A stretch of DNA of 64,000 nucleotides from Paramyrothecium sp. XJ0827 (Eukaryota; Ascomycota; Sordariomycetes; Hypocreales; Stachybotryaceae): the NCBI GenBank assembly GCA_020881915.1, contig JAJFPB010000007.1, positions 1,674,001 to 1,738,000 on the forward strand, in the 5' to 3' direction. Shown here in pieces: positions 32,805 through 43,345 of the stretch. How positions within the stretch are numbered: position 1 is the first letter of the stretch; each line of letters begins with the position of its first letter. Made by a program: the position numbers and the translations under genes. The notes under the pieces are model-generated. The model searched no databases, was not told the DNA's origin, and saw only the letters and a list, made by a program, of their open reading frames with translations.

Positions 32805-33294
32805 ATGCCGATTCCATTCGAGACCTTTCTTCCTTACGCCATCATGGTTGGCGTACGTCTACCATTACGCCTATAACGGAGAATCCGACCCAGGACTGAC
32901 TGCTTCCTAGATGTTTGGAGTTACCGGAACCGGTCTTGCCGTTTTCAAGACTTGGCAGAACGAGGGCAAGCGTCCTAGATACTCGCTCGACCAGTGGGAC
33001 AGGGTAAGGCAAAGCACTCTCTTCTTGAAATGGCTCAAGGCTAACAGACTAAACAGCAAAGTACACTCGCAGCTTCTCTCATGGAGACAATATAGAATAC
33101 TAAGACATTATTTTAGTGATGGCGCGCGATCGACGACTTACCGGCACCTTCAGAGGACAAACAGATCAAGCAGAGGCTCCCCCGGGTTTCGAGTTCAGCA
33201 ACGGTTGGAAGGTGAATCACCAAACATTGATGGTATTCTTCTTCTTAGTGCAGTTACTAACATCGCGGTGTAGTTGGAGAAGCGCTTCTCATAA
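32805..33294 (+). CDS. NDUFA1: NADH:ubiquinone oxidoreductase subunit NDUFA1 (MWFE)-like
   Basis: Five exons are inferred: 32805-32852, 32911-33003, 33057-33060, 33117-33211 and 33274-33294, giving 86 aa. The small protein is an accessory subunit of mitochondrial complex I. It has an N-terminal hydrophobic helix (YAIMVGMFGVTGTGLAVF) followed by a polar matrix or intermembrane part with the conserved pattern WDRQMMARDRRLTGTFRGQ, comparable to the SLMERDRRISG motif of animal MWFE. Joining WDR to MMARD in frame requires either a 4-nt exon CAAA at 33057-33060 or a 13-nt exon starting at 33048. The 4-nt exon gives the residue order expected for the family (RQMM). The last exon encodes LEKRFS. The gene is tail to tail with the CTU1 gene. 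Confidence 0.82.
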
Positions 33295-33454
33295 AATTGC
33301 GAAAGAATTGGGACGATTGTTGGCGCGTGTCACGAGACACATGTACATATATATCTACACGTCGCTTAAGGCCTAGAATACAGTCATGCGGCTCACTCGG
33401 GTGGAATCAACGAAAGCACAAAAAAATTCAAGGAAATTTGATCAAGTGACCGAA

Positions 33455-34627
33455 TCATATTGCTATATCCGCCCTGTTCTTGTTGAGCGTCTCCAGCAAC
33501 GTGCACGCCTGGCACATGGCCTGACTCGACATATAGCCGCACTTGATGCACTGGCCAAGGACCTGAAGGGGTGTGGATTTCTGCTCTTTTGGCAGCCGAT
33601 TGCGGAACGGGAGCTTTACCGCATCCGAGGAATCAACTGAGGCAGAGGATTTGATTTCAGTCTCCAGTGCCGGATTGGCGGGCTGTGCTCGCAACTCAGC
33701 CTCCGCTTGCGCCAGCTCACTGCCAGAGGTGCGGCCATTTGCTGAACCACAGCCTCCCAAGCCTTCTGCGGGCTCACAAGCGCAAGACCCTTGCCCTTTG
33801 TCAGGCGTCAGCCGAGCCAAGTCTTCACCACTTCGAACAATGTCCAGGATGGCGCTTGGTCGGACTTTTTCCAGGTTCTTGATGAGGCTGCGCGCCGTTC
33901 CCCTGAATGCTTCTGGACTGTAGATGCACTCTGTGCTGAAATAGTCTAGCTTCTTGTGGTGAGCATAGAGAACGATCTCTTTCTCATAAGCATACTTCAA
34001 AGGCTTGCTGCGCCTTACGTCGCTTGTCGAGTCTCCTGTGACTATACTGGTACTCCGCGCCAGCCGGGGTAAGTCTCCTCTGAGAAGATTCATCAAAACC
34101 GTCTCGGCCACGTCGTCTGCGTTGTGCCCGGTCACAACGTGCTTGATCTGGAGCATCTTTGCGCCGCGATCGAGGGCTTGGCGTCTGAAAACGCCGCAAT
34201 ATGTGCAGTTTCCTTTCTTCCCTATGGTATCCACGACCTGGTCCATCGTCCACCCATACAGCTGGTCGTACCCAACAATCTTCAAAGGCATCTCATACTG
34301 AACAGCATTGCGCTTCACTGTCTCGAGAGAGTCGTCCCGATACCCCTTGATACCCTCGTCGATACTGAGCAACACGAGGTCCAGGCCATAGTTGTGCCGC
34401 TCGTTCAACGTCTTGAGAACTGACGCCAAAACCGTGGAGTCTTTGCCGCCAGATGCTCCTATCGCCACCCTCTCGCCTGGAAAAAATAGTTTAGAAGAAG
34501 TGATAGTGTGATGAACTTCGTCCTCAAAGACTCCTAAAAAGCATTCTCGGCAAAGCTTGTGATGGTTTTTCGGGCGCTTGATAACGGCCCTATTTTGGTG
34601 ACACCGTACACAGACGACTGGAGGCAT
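33455..34627 (-). CDS. NCS6: Cytoplasmic tRNA 2-thiolation enzyme Ncs6/Ctu1
   Basis: A single exon of 390 aa. It adenylates and thiolates U34 of tRNA-Lys, -Glu and -Gln together with Ncs2/Ctu2, using sulfur relayed by the Urm1 system. The N-terminal zinc-finger region is CVRCHQNRA...KLCRECF; the PP-loop ATP-pyrophosphatase motif is ASGGKDST; the catalytic/FeS cysteines are in [10 protein letters not shown] and [26 protein letters not shown] is characteristic of the TtcA/Ctu1 family. The C-terminal zinc ribbon is [20 protein letters not shown]. An insert rich in Cys/Gly/Ala at about residues 280-340 is variable in fungi. The start MPPVVCVRC is the expected one. The gene is divergent from the eL8 gene. 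Confidence 0.96.
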   Translation of the reverse strand: MPPVVCVRCHQNRAVIKRPKNHHKLCRECFLGVFEDEVHHTITSSKLFFPGERVAIGASGGKDSTVLASVLKTLNERHNYGLDLVLLSIDEGIKGYRDDSLETVKRNAVQYEMPLKIVGYDQLYGWTMDQVVDTIGKKGNCTYCGVFRRQALDRGAKMLQIKHVVTGHNADDVAETVLMNLLRGDLPRLARSTSIVTGDSTSDVRRSKPLKYAYEKEIVLYAHHKKLDYFSTECIYSPEAFRGTARSLIKNLEKVRPSAILDIVRSGEDLARLTPDKGQGSCACEPAEGLGGCGSANGRTSGSELAQAEAELRAQPANPALETEIKSSASVDSSDAVKLPFRNRLPKEQKSTPLQVLGQCIKCGYMSSQAMCQACTLLETLNKNRADIAI

Positions 34628-34991
34628 TTTATACTGAAGATATATGTTGATGATTTGCCGTATGCGATTGAGTCAACTTGATGGTCCTGATCGACCTTCG
34701 ACTGTGGCGCATGAGGAGGCATTTGCAGCTAGTCCTATTCGGCCCTGTGTGGTTTCTCACAAGCCACCTTTCTTACTTAATACGGCCAACCCACCACGCA
34801 GTGAGATTATGTAATGGGAAGAATTCGCACAATGTGGGGCAACTTTCGCTCCGAGAATCCAACAAGCCCTAATTTTTTATCCACCAGCAGAAAAACGTCC
34901 CAGGCCTTTTTTCCCTTCTATCCGCAACCCTCCACCACCGCATCAAGGAATTTGCTCTGCAACACCCAGCAGCAATCACCCAACCTTCAAG
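34628..34991. promoter_or_regulatory. Shared divergent promoter of NCS6 and RPL8
   Basis: Only 364 bp separate the ATG of the tRNA-thiolation gene from that of a ribosomal protein gene. A Tbf1-like site lies inside, about 120 bp before the ribosomal ATG, followed by CT-rich sequence typical of fungal ribosomal protein leaders. Confidence 0.6.
34865..34872 (+). promoter_or_regulatory. Tbf1-like site (ARCCCTAA)
   Basis: AGCCCTAA matches the ARCCCTAA element that Tbf1-family proteins bind in promoters of fungal ribosomal protein genes. It lies upstream of the eL8 gene. Matching by eye only; a single 8-mer can occur by chance. Confidence 0.4.
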
Positions 34992-36136
34992 ATGGTAAGT
35001 TTTTGAAGTCACATCTGGACTCTAATGTCAGCTTGTCAATCAACTGCGCTTGCGCGCAATTGAGCATCCAGCGTCGCTGGTCGACGTTTTGGAAATTCCG
35101 CCTGTTGTATTCCTCGTGAACCAGGTGAAGACTTGGCTGGAGACATGGCGCGTGCTTCACGGCCACGCTGTGTCTCGTTAGAGTTCAGAGAAGATCTTTT
35201 GGCTTGAGCAACTCGCTGATGTCTTCTTTTCTCAATGACAGCCCCCCAAATCCGGAAAGAAGGTGGCCGCGGCCCCTTTCCCTCAGGGAAAGTCTGGTGC
35301 CAAGAAGACCCCTAAGGTGAGCTCCATCTCCTCGGCATCGCTGTGACATGATCTGACTTGCCTCGCACAGAACCCCCTTCTCGAGAAGCGGTCTCGCAAC
35401 TTCGGTGTCGGCCAGGACATCCAGCCCAAGCGCAACCTGTCCCGCATGGTGAAGTGGCCCGAGTATGTCCGCCTCCAGCGCCAGAAGAAGATCCTGCAGA
35501 TGCGCCTCAAGGTCCCACCTGCTCTGGCCCAGTTCCAGCACGTCCTCGACCGCAACACTGCTGCCCAGGCCTTCAAGCTGCTGAACAAGTACCGCCCTGA
35601 GACCAAGACCGAGAAGAAGGAGCGTCTCTTGAAGGAGGCCACCGCCATCAAGGAGGGCCAGAAGAAGGAGGACGTCAGCAAGAAGCCCTACACTGTCAAG
35701 TACGGTCTGAACCACGTTGTTGGTCTGATCGAGAACAAGAAGGCCTCTCTTGTCCTGATCCCCAACGATGTCGACCCCATTGAGCTGGTCGTTTTCCTGC
35801 CCGCTCTCTGCAAGAAGATGGGTGTCCCCTACGCCATCGTCAAGGGCAAGGCCCGTCTCGGAACCGTTGTCCACAAGAAGGTATGTGATACTGCCACCCC
35901 GCGAGAAAGAAGATTCCAAGCTAATTTTATCCCAGACCGCCGCTGTCCTCGCTCTCACCGAGGTCCGATCGGAGGACAAGTCTGAGCTCTCCAAGCTGGT
36001 TTCCGCCATCAAGGACGGCTTCCTGGAGAAGCACGAGACTGCCCGCAAGCAGTGGGGTGGTGGCATCATGGGCGCCAAGGCCCAGATGCGCATTGCCAAG
36101 AAGCAAAAGGCTCTTGAGGCCGCTACCAAGATTTAA
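34992..36136 (+). CDS. RPL8: 60S ribosomal protein eL8 (yeast L8, human L7a)
   Basis: Four exons: 34992-34994, 35242-35316, 35371-35880 and 35936-36136, giving 262 aa. Exon 1 is only the initiator ATG, directly followed by GTAAGT, and intron 1 is 247 nt. The basic N-terminus ([12 protein letters not shown]) is followed by [20 protein letters not shown] and the L7Ae/L30e RNA-binding fold ([40 protein letters not shown]). The protein sits near the polypeptide exit side of the large subunit. Codon use is strongly biased to C-ending codons (AAG, CTC, GTC), as expected for a highly expressed gene. No paralogue is seen here. Confidence 0.97.
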
Positions 36137-36866
36137 GCGGAAAAATACCCGTTATGCATTGGGATTATGGGGGTTCAACGGTGTTGCAGGATTCATTCAG
36201 GACATGAAAATGATTGATATTTCCAGCCACAACTTGGCTCCCGTACCGGTGATGGGCGCTCAAGCGTCCTTAAAAAGCTCTTCAGCTCCTTCCATGTTCT
36301 GCCGTCTTGCCCAGTGAATAAGACCAATCATATGTTGCAACTTGTCATTGATATGTTTTCACGCTAAGTAATTGTAGCTGTCGAGGATGCTGCGCCCGAG
36401 TCTCTCCTCCGTCGCTGCTGCAAGGGATGTCAGGGTTGTGTACCATATGTCACTTAGAATTCATGCCCTTAGGACCACAATTTACAAGAAATATCAGACA
36501 CCGAGCCTCTGTAAAGCTCCTTCGACGAGTCGAGTAGTTTGGGAATGCTGCTCTAAAACTCTCAAGTACATAAAAATCAACTGGCAAGTCCCAGCCAGCA
36601 CTGTAAGAATGCATTAACGACAATCCTCACGGCATATCATTATAGCACGACGCCCAACTAACGACCCATTTGGAGTGGTGCGCCGCATAACTGTATAGAT
36701 TTTTGTCTAACTAGCTGTGCCCCTGCAGCTCCTGGGGTTCAATGGTAGATCCGGGCTTCTTCCCACGGAGCTTCCCTTACAACGCGCCAATAGAAAGTCA
36801 TCAGATCATCAACGCAAGCTCGCAACCCAAGTGCAAAGAGTCACTGACATTGTCGTCTACTCTTCA
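36137..36866. other. Intergenic region between convergent genes
   Basis: This 730-bp gap holds the 3' UTRs of the eL8 gene (plus) and NTF2 gene (minus). No repeat or RNA gene is recognised. Confidence 0.5.
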
Positions 36867-37575
36867 TTACGCTCCGTAAACAAGCTTGAAGAGATCGTTG
36901 AAGACAAAGTACTGCCCGTTGGGGTCACGAGCCAGCTGGAAAGCCTGGGTGTAGTTCATCGGGCGCTGCTCCTCATCGACCTAGTGGAGAGGAGGGTGTT
37001 GGTCAGCATGGGCAACGTCGCAAAGGGATTCAGGGTCTCCAAGACATACAAGCAGCTGGCCGGTGACAAGGATGACGATACCGCCGTCGACCATGGTAGG
37101 CTGTGCATCGAGGGTAGAAACCTGGTGCTTGACCTTCTCGAATGGGAGGCCCTTCGCATCGAATTAGCAGGGAGCCCACGCGTAGCGGTTTCGGATAGTC
37201 ATACAGCAAGCTTCTCGACGATAGCAGTGGCACCGAGGACCGAGGCGGACTCGAAGGTCAGCATAGACTGCTCGCGCTGTATCGTTTGTAAGCACAACAA
37301 GTCAAATCTCCCGGTTTTGGTTGTGGGAGATGTGGACGCACGTAGAGGCTAGCAAGGGTCTTGCGGTCGGTATCGAATGTGTTGTAGTAGAACTCAATGA
37401 ATTGCTCTAAGCGCAGTGTTAGGTGTCCGAGGTCGGAATGCTATGCTCGACAGGTAGGTGTGTTGTTTGCACATACTAGCAATGTCGTCGAAGTCTATGC
37501 GCGCATGCGGTGTTAGTACCAGAAACACCTCTCGAAAGGAGCAACGGGAGCTCGCGGGAACGTACTGGTAGCCAT
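36867..37575 (-). CDS. NTF2: Nuclear transport factor 2
   Basis: Six exons on the minus strand: 37575-37566, 37494-37477, 37406-37342, 37276-37205, 37151-37050 and 36980-36867, giving 126 aa, the standard length. NTF2 is a dimer that carries Ran-GDP into the nucleus. The family hallmarks are QFIEFYYNTFDTDRKTLASL, REQSMLTFES, KVKHQVSTLDAQPTMVDGGI and FVFNDLFKLVYGA. The first two exons are 10 and 18 nt, and the start is MATNFDDIA. The open frames in this region are all short because five introns interrupt 381 coding bases. Each junction is GT/AG and phase-consistent, and the product aligns throughout with the family. Confidence 0.95.
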
Positions 37576-38631
37576 CTTGAAGGAATATGTGCCCGGAGAG
37601 CTTGGTAAATCGAATGGGAGGGTGGTTTGAGAGCAAAGGAAGCTTCCGAAGATAGCTCAAAGTCGTATATTTGTATGCGTGGTCGCAAAAGTCTACCCAA
37701 CGAGGCTGCGCAAGACAACAGAGGGGGGGGAGATGAAGAGCAGAATGTCAGTCAGGCATGGTGGGGTTGAGGGGCACAGTGCAGACTTGGGCAGCTCGTG
37801 CAATGTCGTGCATGGCGACCGTGCGGCTTAGGGCAGTGCAGTGAAGAGCTGGACACACAGTACGACCCGGTTGGTGAATAAATGGCGGGCTTTTGTGGTG
37901 AGCGAGCAAACGGTAAGCAGGGAAGGGAAACAGAGGCCGCGGAGCTTCGTTCTCTGATAGCAGGAGCAATTCCGGCCTGAGCAATTCTTGGAAAACTCTC
38001 ACAATCATTTCAATATCATTAGTGCGATACGAGCATTTTTATTTTTTTACTTTTTGCAGAAATGCTTTGGTACTTGGGGGTTGTTAATATTGTTGATAAA
38101 TTTGTATTTTACCATGTCGCCTTTCCTGCTAAGCGCTTGGCGAGGTATGCAGCTATCCGCTACGGGGGCCCCATTGAAATTTGCAGCTCATAAAAGCACC
38201 GAAAATCTTTTTGCTGTCTGATTGTTGTCCGACTGTCACCACGTCAATGCAGCTTTTGGCTCGACGACAACGCCGCCCCCTTCAGACCAGGGATGGCAAT
38301 GCTTCATTGGCGGACTGAGCCATTGGCACCAGTACTTGTTCCTATGGCAGGCTGACACCCTGTAGCTTCCCAGCACATCAAATGGTATGTACACGACAAC
38401 TTTTCTCATCTTCTACGCGTCTCCTTCCCCTCGACATGATGACACATACTTCTTAAGAACGGCCAACTGAATTCTCATGTGGACCTTCATTTTATCAAGC
38501 TCAACAGTCTGATCAACCTCGCATCCCTTTCATTTAATTTGCTCCGTTATCCAGCTCCGTCATCGAACAGCTGCTAACTCAAAGTCAAGTCTAGATGTCC
38601 AACGGCTCAACAGATCCACTAACGCAGCACA
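37576..38631. other. Intergenic region, NTF2 promoter side
   Basis: This 1.05-kb gap holds the promoter of NTF2 (left) and the 3' UTR of the hydrolase gene (right). A G-run (nine G) lies near 37723, and AT-rich sequence at 38000-38120. No gene is supported. Confidence 0.5.
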
Positions 38632-40338
38632 CTACGGTACCCTCTCAAGCACAGCCTTTCCCTCGCTAGTGCCCAGAAGGAGGTTGTACCACTCAAACTC
38701 GAGTGATGCCACCTTGCCATCAGGCCCAACGTTGAACCTAGAGCGGTAGACTCCTTGGGCGAGGACGTTCGGGCTTGATGGCACTGACTTGTAGACGACC
38801 CAATGGTCCCCAGAGACGTGGTGGAGGCTGAGTCGGTAGCGCCACGTCATTTCATCTCTGTCCGTAACGAGAATTTTTTCATCTGGCTTATCCGGATGAG
38901 GCTCTTCTCGAAACACCATAGTGCCGTGGCCCGGGTGGTAGTACGAGCCGGCCAAGTGCCTGGTGTCCAGTGTCGACGGCAATGGTGGATTGGCTCGCTC
39001 TGGATAGAGCTTGTCCAGTGCCCCAGTAGTCTTCTCAGTGAATAACTTGATGCGTTCTTTCCAACTGCGATACTCCGTCAGCTTTGGGTACTGCGCCGTA
39101 AATCAAGCAGCAAGCGGAGGTTGTACAACATACGTCTCACCAGCATCAAAGCGTCCCTCAGCTGGTTGACCTAGCTTGTCCTGTATGAGACGCCACACGA
39201 CGACGTCTTGGGCTACATTGGAGGTGAGAGCAGTGTTGGAGAATGCAACCACTCCAAACTTGATGTCCGGCACCCAGTAGACCTGAGCACCGTACGAGTG
39301 CATCCCGCCGCTGTGGCTGTACACCACGTGCCCTTTGAACACCGCTCTTAGCCAGCCTAGTCCGTAGGTCTCAATGTCAAATGGACCCTTGGGAGGCGAA
39401 GTAATGATTCGCGCCGTCTGGATGTCTTTGTGCGTCTTCTCGGAGAACGGCTCGGCTTCGTTGACGAGACATCGTACCCATTTAGCGAAATCTGCAGCTG
39501 TTGAGAAAATAGCTGCAGCACCACTCAAATCATGAGTTTCCATGAAAGGCGTGTCCTTGTACGTCGAAGTTCCTTCATCCCAATAGTACCCCGCCGCGAG
39601 GTGGTTCTGCGCCCTCTTCGCATCGTCCAAATCAAAGAAGGTGGAATCCATTCCAAGGGGTTCCCAGATGGTTTCCTTCATGACATCCCCAAGCCACTTT
39701 CCCGTCAACGTTTCAACGACATGAGACAGTGTAGTGTACATCAGGTTATTGTATGACATCTGTGTTCTCGGCTGCATGGTCAAGGGCAGGTGTCGAAGTC
39801 TACGGACGGTATCCTTGGCCGTAGCCTTCTTCCCGTCATACTCACGCACACTTGTGTTATCGTGCCGGGGCATACCAGTACGATGGCAGACGGCATCTTC
39901 CAACGTGAGGTTCTTTGTTGCCCATTCGTCCTCAAGCACGAAGTCATCGTGGATAATGGAAGAGATGGGCGTGGCCCATCCTTTGGATAGTTCTGGGTAT
40001 TTGCCCGAATCAATGAGAAAGGCAATGGTCGCCGCAAGCTGGGCTTTCGTCGTAGAGGCGGCATACCAGAGAGTTTCGGGCGTTGCTGGCGTGTCTGGCA
40101 GTGTTGCAAACCCATATCCCTATGTGGATGAAGTTAGCCTACCCTTTGCTTCTTTGGGGGAGGCCAGGGCACATACATCGGCATAAGTTTGGTCTCCATC
40201 AACAACCGCGATGGACATTCCAGGAACTTTCCATTCTTCCAACAAGTTTTTCACGAATTGTCCAAACTCCTCTGTTAGAGGGTTACCGTCAACCTTAGGC
40301 CGGGCCGCCTTTTCAGTAGATTCGCTGGAGCCTGTCAT
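38632..40338 (-). CDS. Serine beta-lactamase-like hydrolase (class C/peptidase S12 fold)
   Basis: Three exons on the minus strand: 40338-40177, 40119-39134 and 39064-38632, giving 526 aa. The catalytic triad motifs of the serine beta-lactamase/penicillin-binding fold are all present: SxxK as STTK in WYAASTTKAQL, YxN as YNN in QMSYNNLMY, and HSGG in VVYSHSGGMHSYG. Many fungal homologues are esterases, D-aminopeptidases or transesterases of secondary metabolism, and true substrates are rarely known. The N-terminus (MTGSSESTEKAARPK) has no secretion signal, so it is probably cytosolic. A C-terminal lipocalin-like beta domain follows (AGSYYHPGHGTMVF). The second intron is drawn from GTATGT to TATCGCAG; an alternative acceptor at GCGCAG does not pair in phase with that donor. 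No cluster partner is seen. Confidence 0.85.
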
Positions 40339-40756
40339 GTTTGCTTGAGCCGTCGTGGTGATATATGCAATGTGTAAGTTACCGATACTTTAACACTCAT
40401 GCATTTACCTTATGTATGTGTGAGTTATTTGCAACTGTTAAAGGCGTTGAGAATGACCCTTCTTATACTTCAGACCCTGCGAAAGGTCCCGCAACACCAG
40501 CCTGAACAGGCAAGTATACGCTCCTCCTGTGGCAGTGGGTAAAGAGAGAATGACGAATTCGTTGTCGTCTTCGACAGGGCTCTTGCCGAGTGACTCAGCA
40601 CGCCGTTCATCATGCACAGCAACGTGAAACTGCTCCACAAGGCCAGGTATTGATCATGCAATGGTACACGAATCTCTCAAAAAGTTGATCAAAATTGTGA
40701 TTTGACGAGTCATACTTTAAATCGGTATTTGAAAGAAAAATAGCAGTTAATAAATA

Positions 40757-40806
<50 letters not shown>

Positions 40807-41495
40807 AAAAGATTTTTTTATAGAAAAAATCGGGAGTCAACCTTCAAAGGCACAATGCCCGTCGCGATTGTTGCTTTCGATTCCTACTCCTTCCGGCAAC
40901 AAGGGTGCAGGGTAGACTGACGAGCTAGAAGATCTGAGGCCAGACCCCACCAAGTTGCAACCCGGGCACTTCACCCGGCTTAGCATGAGTGGTTAATCTC
41001 GAAGGATCCCAACAGATCTCCACGGGCTACGCGTACAGACATTCAGATAGAGCATGATGTATCGTCACTTAATTACGCACCATCTCACGTTGGCAGACCT
41101 TCAGGTGTAGATCGTATACCTCTATGCAGGCGGCAAATAGGCCACTACATACATAACGTAAGACGCTTATGGACGGCTTGCGTACCTTGACAACTAAGGT
41201 CTGAGATGCTAAATTCCCAATACTCTTGGCTCTAAGAACAGCTTCTTTTTCAAGACTTCATAACACCACTGGCAGCATATCAACTGCGTCTTTCCCTATG
41301 TTCTTCGCGGAACTCACGTCTGCAGAGCGTCCCAAAACGCAAGCAATGATACAAGCCACCAAAGCGTGATTGCACGGGCCAATTGGCCTGTTGCCGATGT
41401 TTGCAAACAGCTATGCTGGAAGAACGCTGTGGTATGCCAGACTGGGATCGGTTCTAGATTTGGTTACAACTATACCATCAGCCGTTATGGTTGGA
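40339..41495. other. Intergenic region with poly(T) tract and repeat-like sequence
   Basis: This 1.16-kb gap lies upstream of the hydrolase gene and downstream of the DUF7918-type gene. 40670-40860 is AT-rich and includes the 42-nt T run. No gene is supported. Confidence 0.5.
40761..40802 (-). repeat. 42-nt poly(T) tract, poly(A) on the minus strand
   Basis: Forty-two consecutive T are seen on the plus strand. Read on the minus strand it is a poly(A) tail following an AT-rich end and some 200 nt of GC-richer sequence, the layout of a short retroposed element. Its exact length may be an assembly artefact, since long homopolymers are hard to sequence. Confidence 0.85.
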
Positions 41496-43345
41496 TCATA
41501 GTTCCTCCTCCTCTTCTTTGGTTGTTGATTGCACCGCCTCGTTTGGGCGAGTTGTGGTAGGAGGCGTGCCAGATACCGTGGACTCGAGCGCTGCGCTTAG
41601 GCTCTGTGCTACAGAGAATCTATCACCACTGTTGGTTTGGTCTATGCTTGGGCGAGCCTTCTTCAGCGGGCTGCCCAACAGGCCTTCCGGAGGCACGTCT
41701 CCAGATTTATTGTCAGACGATGGGTCGGATGGGTTGGCTTGGAGGTTCAAAGCAGCTGCAGGGGATAGGGTATCCGACTTCCCCGTGTCAGGTGCAGTGT
41801 CGGACGTGGCCTTTGCATCAGGGTCTGCCGAATGAGCCCTCTTGAGCTATCCAATCTTGTTAGCGCTTCGTATGCGCAGTGCGCCGACTGCCCCAACTTA
41901 CGTGAATCCGGTCAACTCCTTCAGCGAGCTCGCCTTGCAGAGGGGCATCCTCTCCGCCTGATCGTTTACCGTCGTCCTTGTCGTACAGCTCCTCCATCTT
42001 ATCAAGAGCTTCGCTATCATCGTCATCGTCATCACTGTCCTCTGCAATGTTCCCGTTGCTCTTTTTTCTGGCTTTCCTCCGGCGGATTGCCTCTGTATCC
42101 TGATCGCGGAAGGCCGAGAAGCCAACCGTGCCGCCGGCCTTTAGGGGGCCAAGATTAGAAAAGTCGAGCTGTCCCGACCGCCTCTTCGCGGACCCTGGCG
42201 TTGACTGTTGGTTCTTGGAAGATTGCAGAACGCCAATCTTTTGTAATTGTCCTGTGGGTCTCGTTAGGTCTCTAGACTGTGCACAACGGAAGCAATCACC
42301 ACCTACTCTCGCCTCGGTAGAAGAACGTGAAGGTTGCGTAGGGCTTGTCAGGCCCGTCAATGGTAGTGACGGTTTGCGTGCTGATTGTTTTGGGATCGAG
42401 CGTCTTGGGTTTGGCAAAGCTGGTCGTATGCTCGACATCAGCGTCCAGGTTGCCCCCATCTTTGTTTGTCTCCTCGTCATCACCGTCATGCGCGTCAAAC
42501 TGGGGCGAATATTCGCCCTTCTTGATCTCGCCAGAAGCCAGCACACGGAACATGGCGACTTTAATCTGGCCAGTTGCTTCAGGGGGGTCGTCTTCATCAG
42601 AAGACCAAGAGTCGGAGTCATCGAACACCGCCTCGATCGGCGACAGATCATCAGCCCCGTAACGCAAGGTGTCCCTTCGCTTGCCCGAGCCTTGCTCCAC
42701 CTCCATTCCTGGGTTGCCTTCGAGCCGTGAAACCTGTCGCCGCCGACGCCTTTCAAACTTCTGGCGACGCTTCTCCAGCTTCTCGGCAGCATCGTGGCCC
42801 TTGAGGTCCAGGCCATTCAGCCAGCGTTCGAGTCCAACCTCACGGAAGAGGAACTCGCGCTCCGCTAACCCGCCACCCTCAGACTCGGGGACCTGAACCC
42901 ATCTACTATTGACCCAGGTCTCTTCGCCTGGCCGCAGCAAGGTGGCCACTTCTTCCTTGGCTCGGCCATCGAAGTAAATGTACGCAGCAATCGTCTCGTT
43001 CTCAGAGTTGGTCATCGGAACATAGGGGTTGACGAGCCCCGAAAGCTTGTTGCGCTCATTGGAAGAGCTGCCCTGCAAGCCACCGACGAATTGAGGTTTC
43101 GGGTAGGGGTTGCTTTCGCTAGGTTTCGGGGTCGAGTACGGGACCGGTAGACCAGGCGTGAGCAAGGTAATGGAAATGGCAAATTTGGCAGGCTCTGGCT
43201 TGTTCGAATCGCCGCTCAACTCGGGTTGAGGAACCGGGATGTAAGTGCTTATGCGGGAGAGGCGTGACTGCTTCTGCATGCCATGCTCAGGCAGCGGGGC
43301 AGAGTTCGCGTGAATGCTCACTGCAAGGCCCTTGAAACACGGCAT
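41496..43345 (-). CDS. DUF7918-type fungal protein of unknown function
   Basis: Three exons on the minus strand: 43345-42307, 42251-41902 and 41846-41496, giving 579 aa. The frame extends upstream only through TTG; the ATG at 43345 (MPCFKGLAVSIHAN) is the natural start and matches the usual N-terminus of this fungus-specific family. The N-terminal globular region (about residues 1-230) contains ETIAAYIYFDGRAKEEVAT and AEREFLFREVGLERWLNG, followed by a basic stretch (KLEKRRQKFERRRRRQ). The family domain resumes with DKPYATFTFFYRGER near residue 345. The C-terminal third is disordered with a polyacidic run (SDDDDDDSEALDKMEELYD), a bipartite-like basic patch (RRRKARKK), and ends in a glutamate run. 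Nuclear location is plausible. No biochemical role is known to me. Confidence 0.8.

Noticed and set aside
33048..33060. 13-nt exon as alternative to the 4-nt exon of NDUFA1
   Set aside because: It is in phase but inserts residues TKQ not expected in the family, and its acceptor lies too close to the likely CTAAC branch point. Kept only as an alternative.
34995..35241. snoRNA inside the first intron of the eL8 gene
   Set aside because: Ribosomal protein introns often host snoRNAs, but no paired C and D boxes at workable spacing were found.
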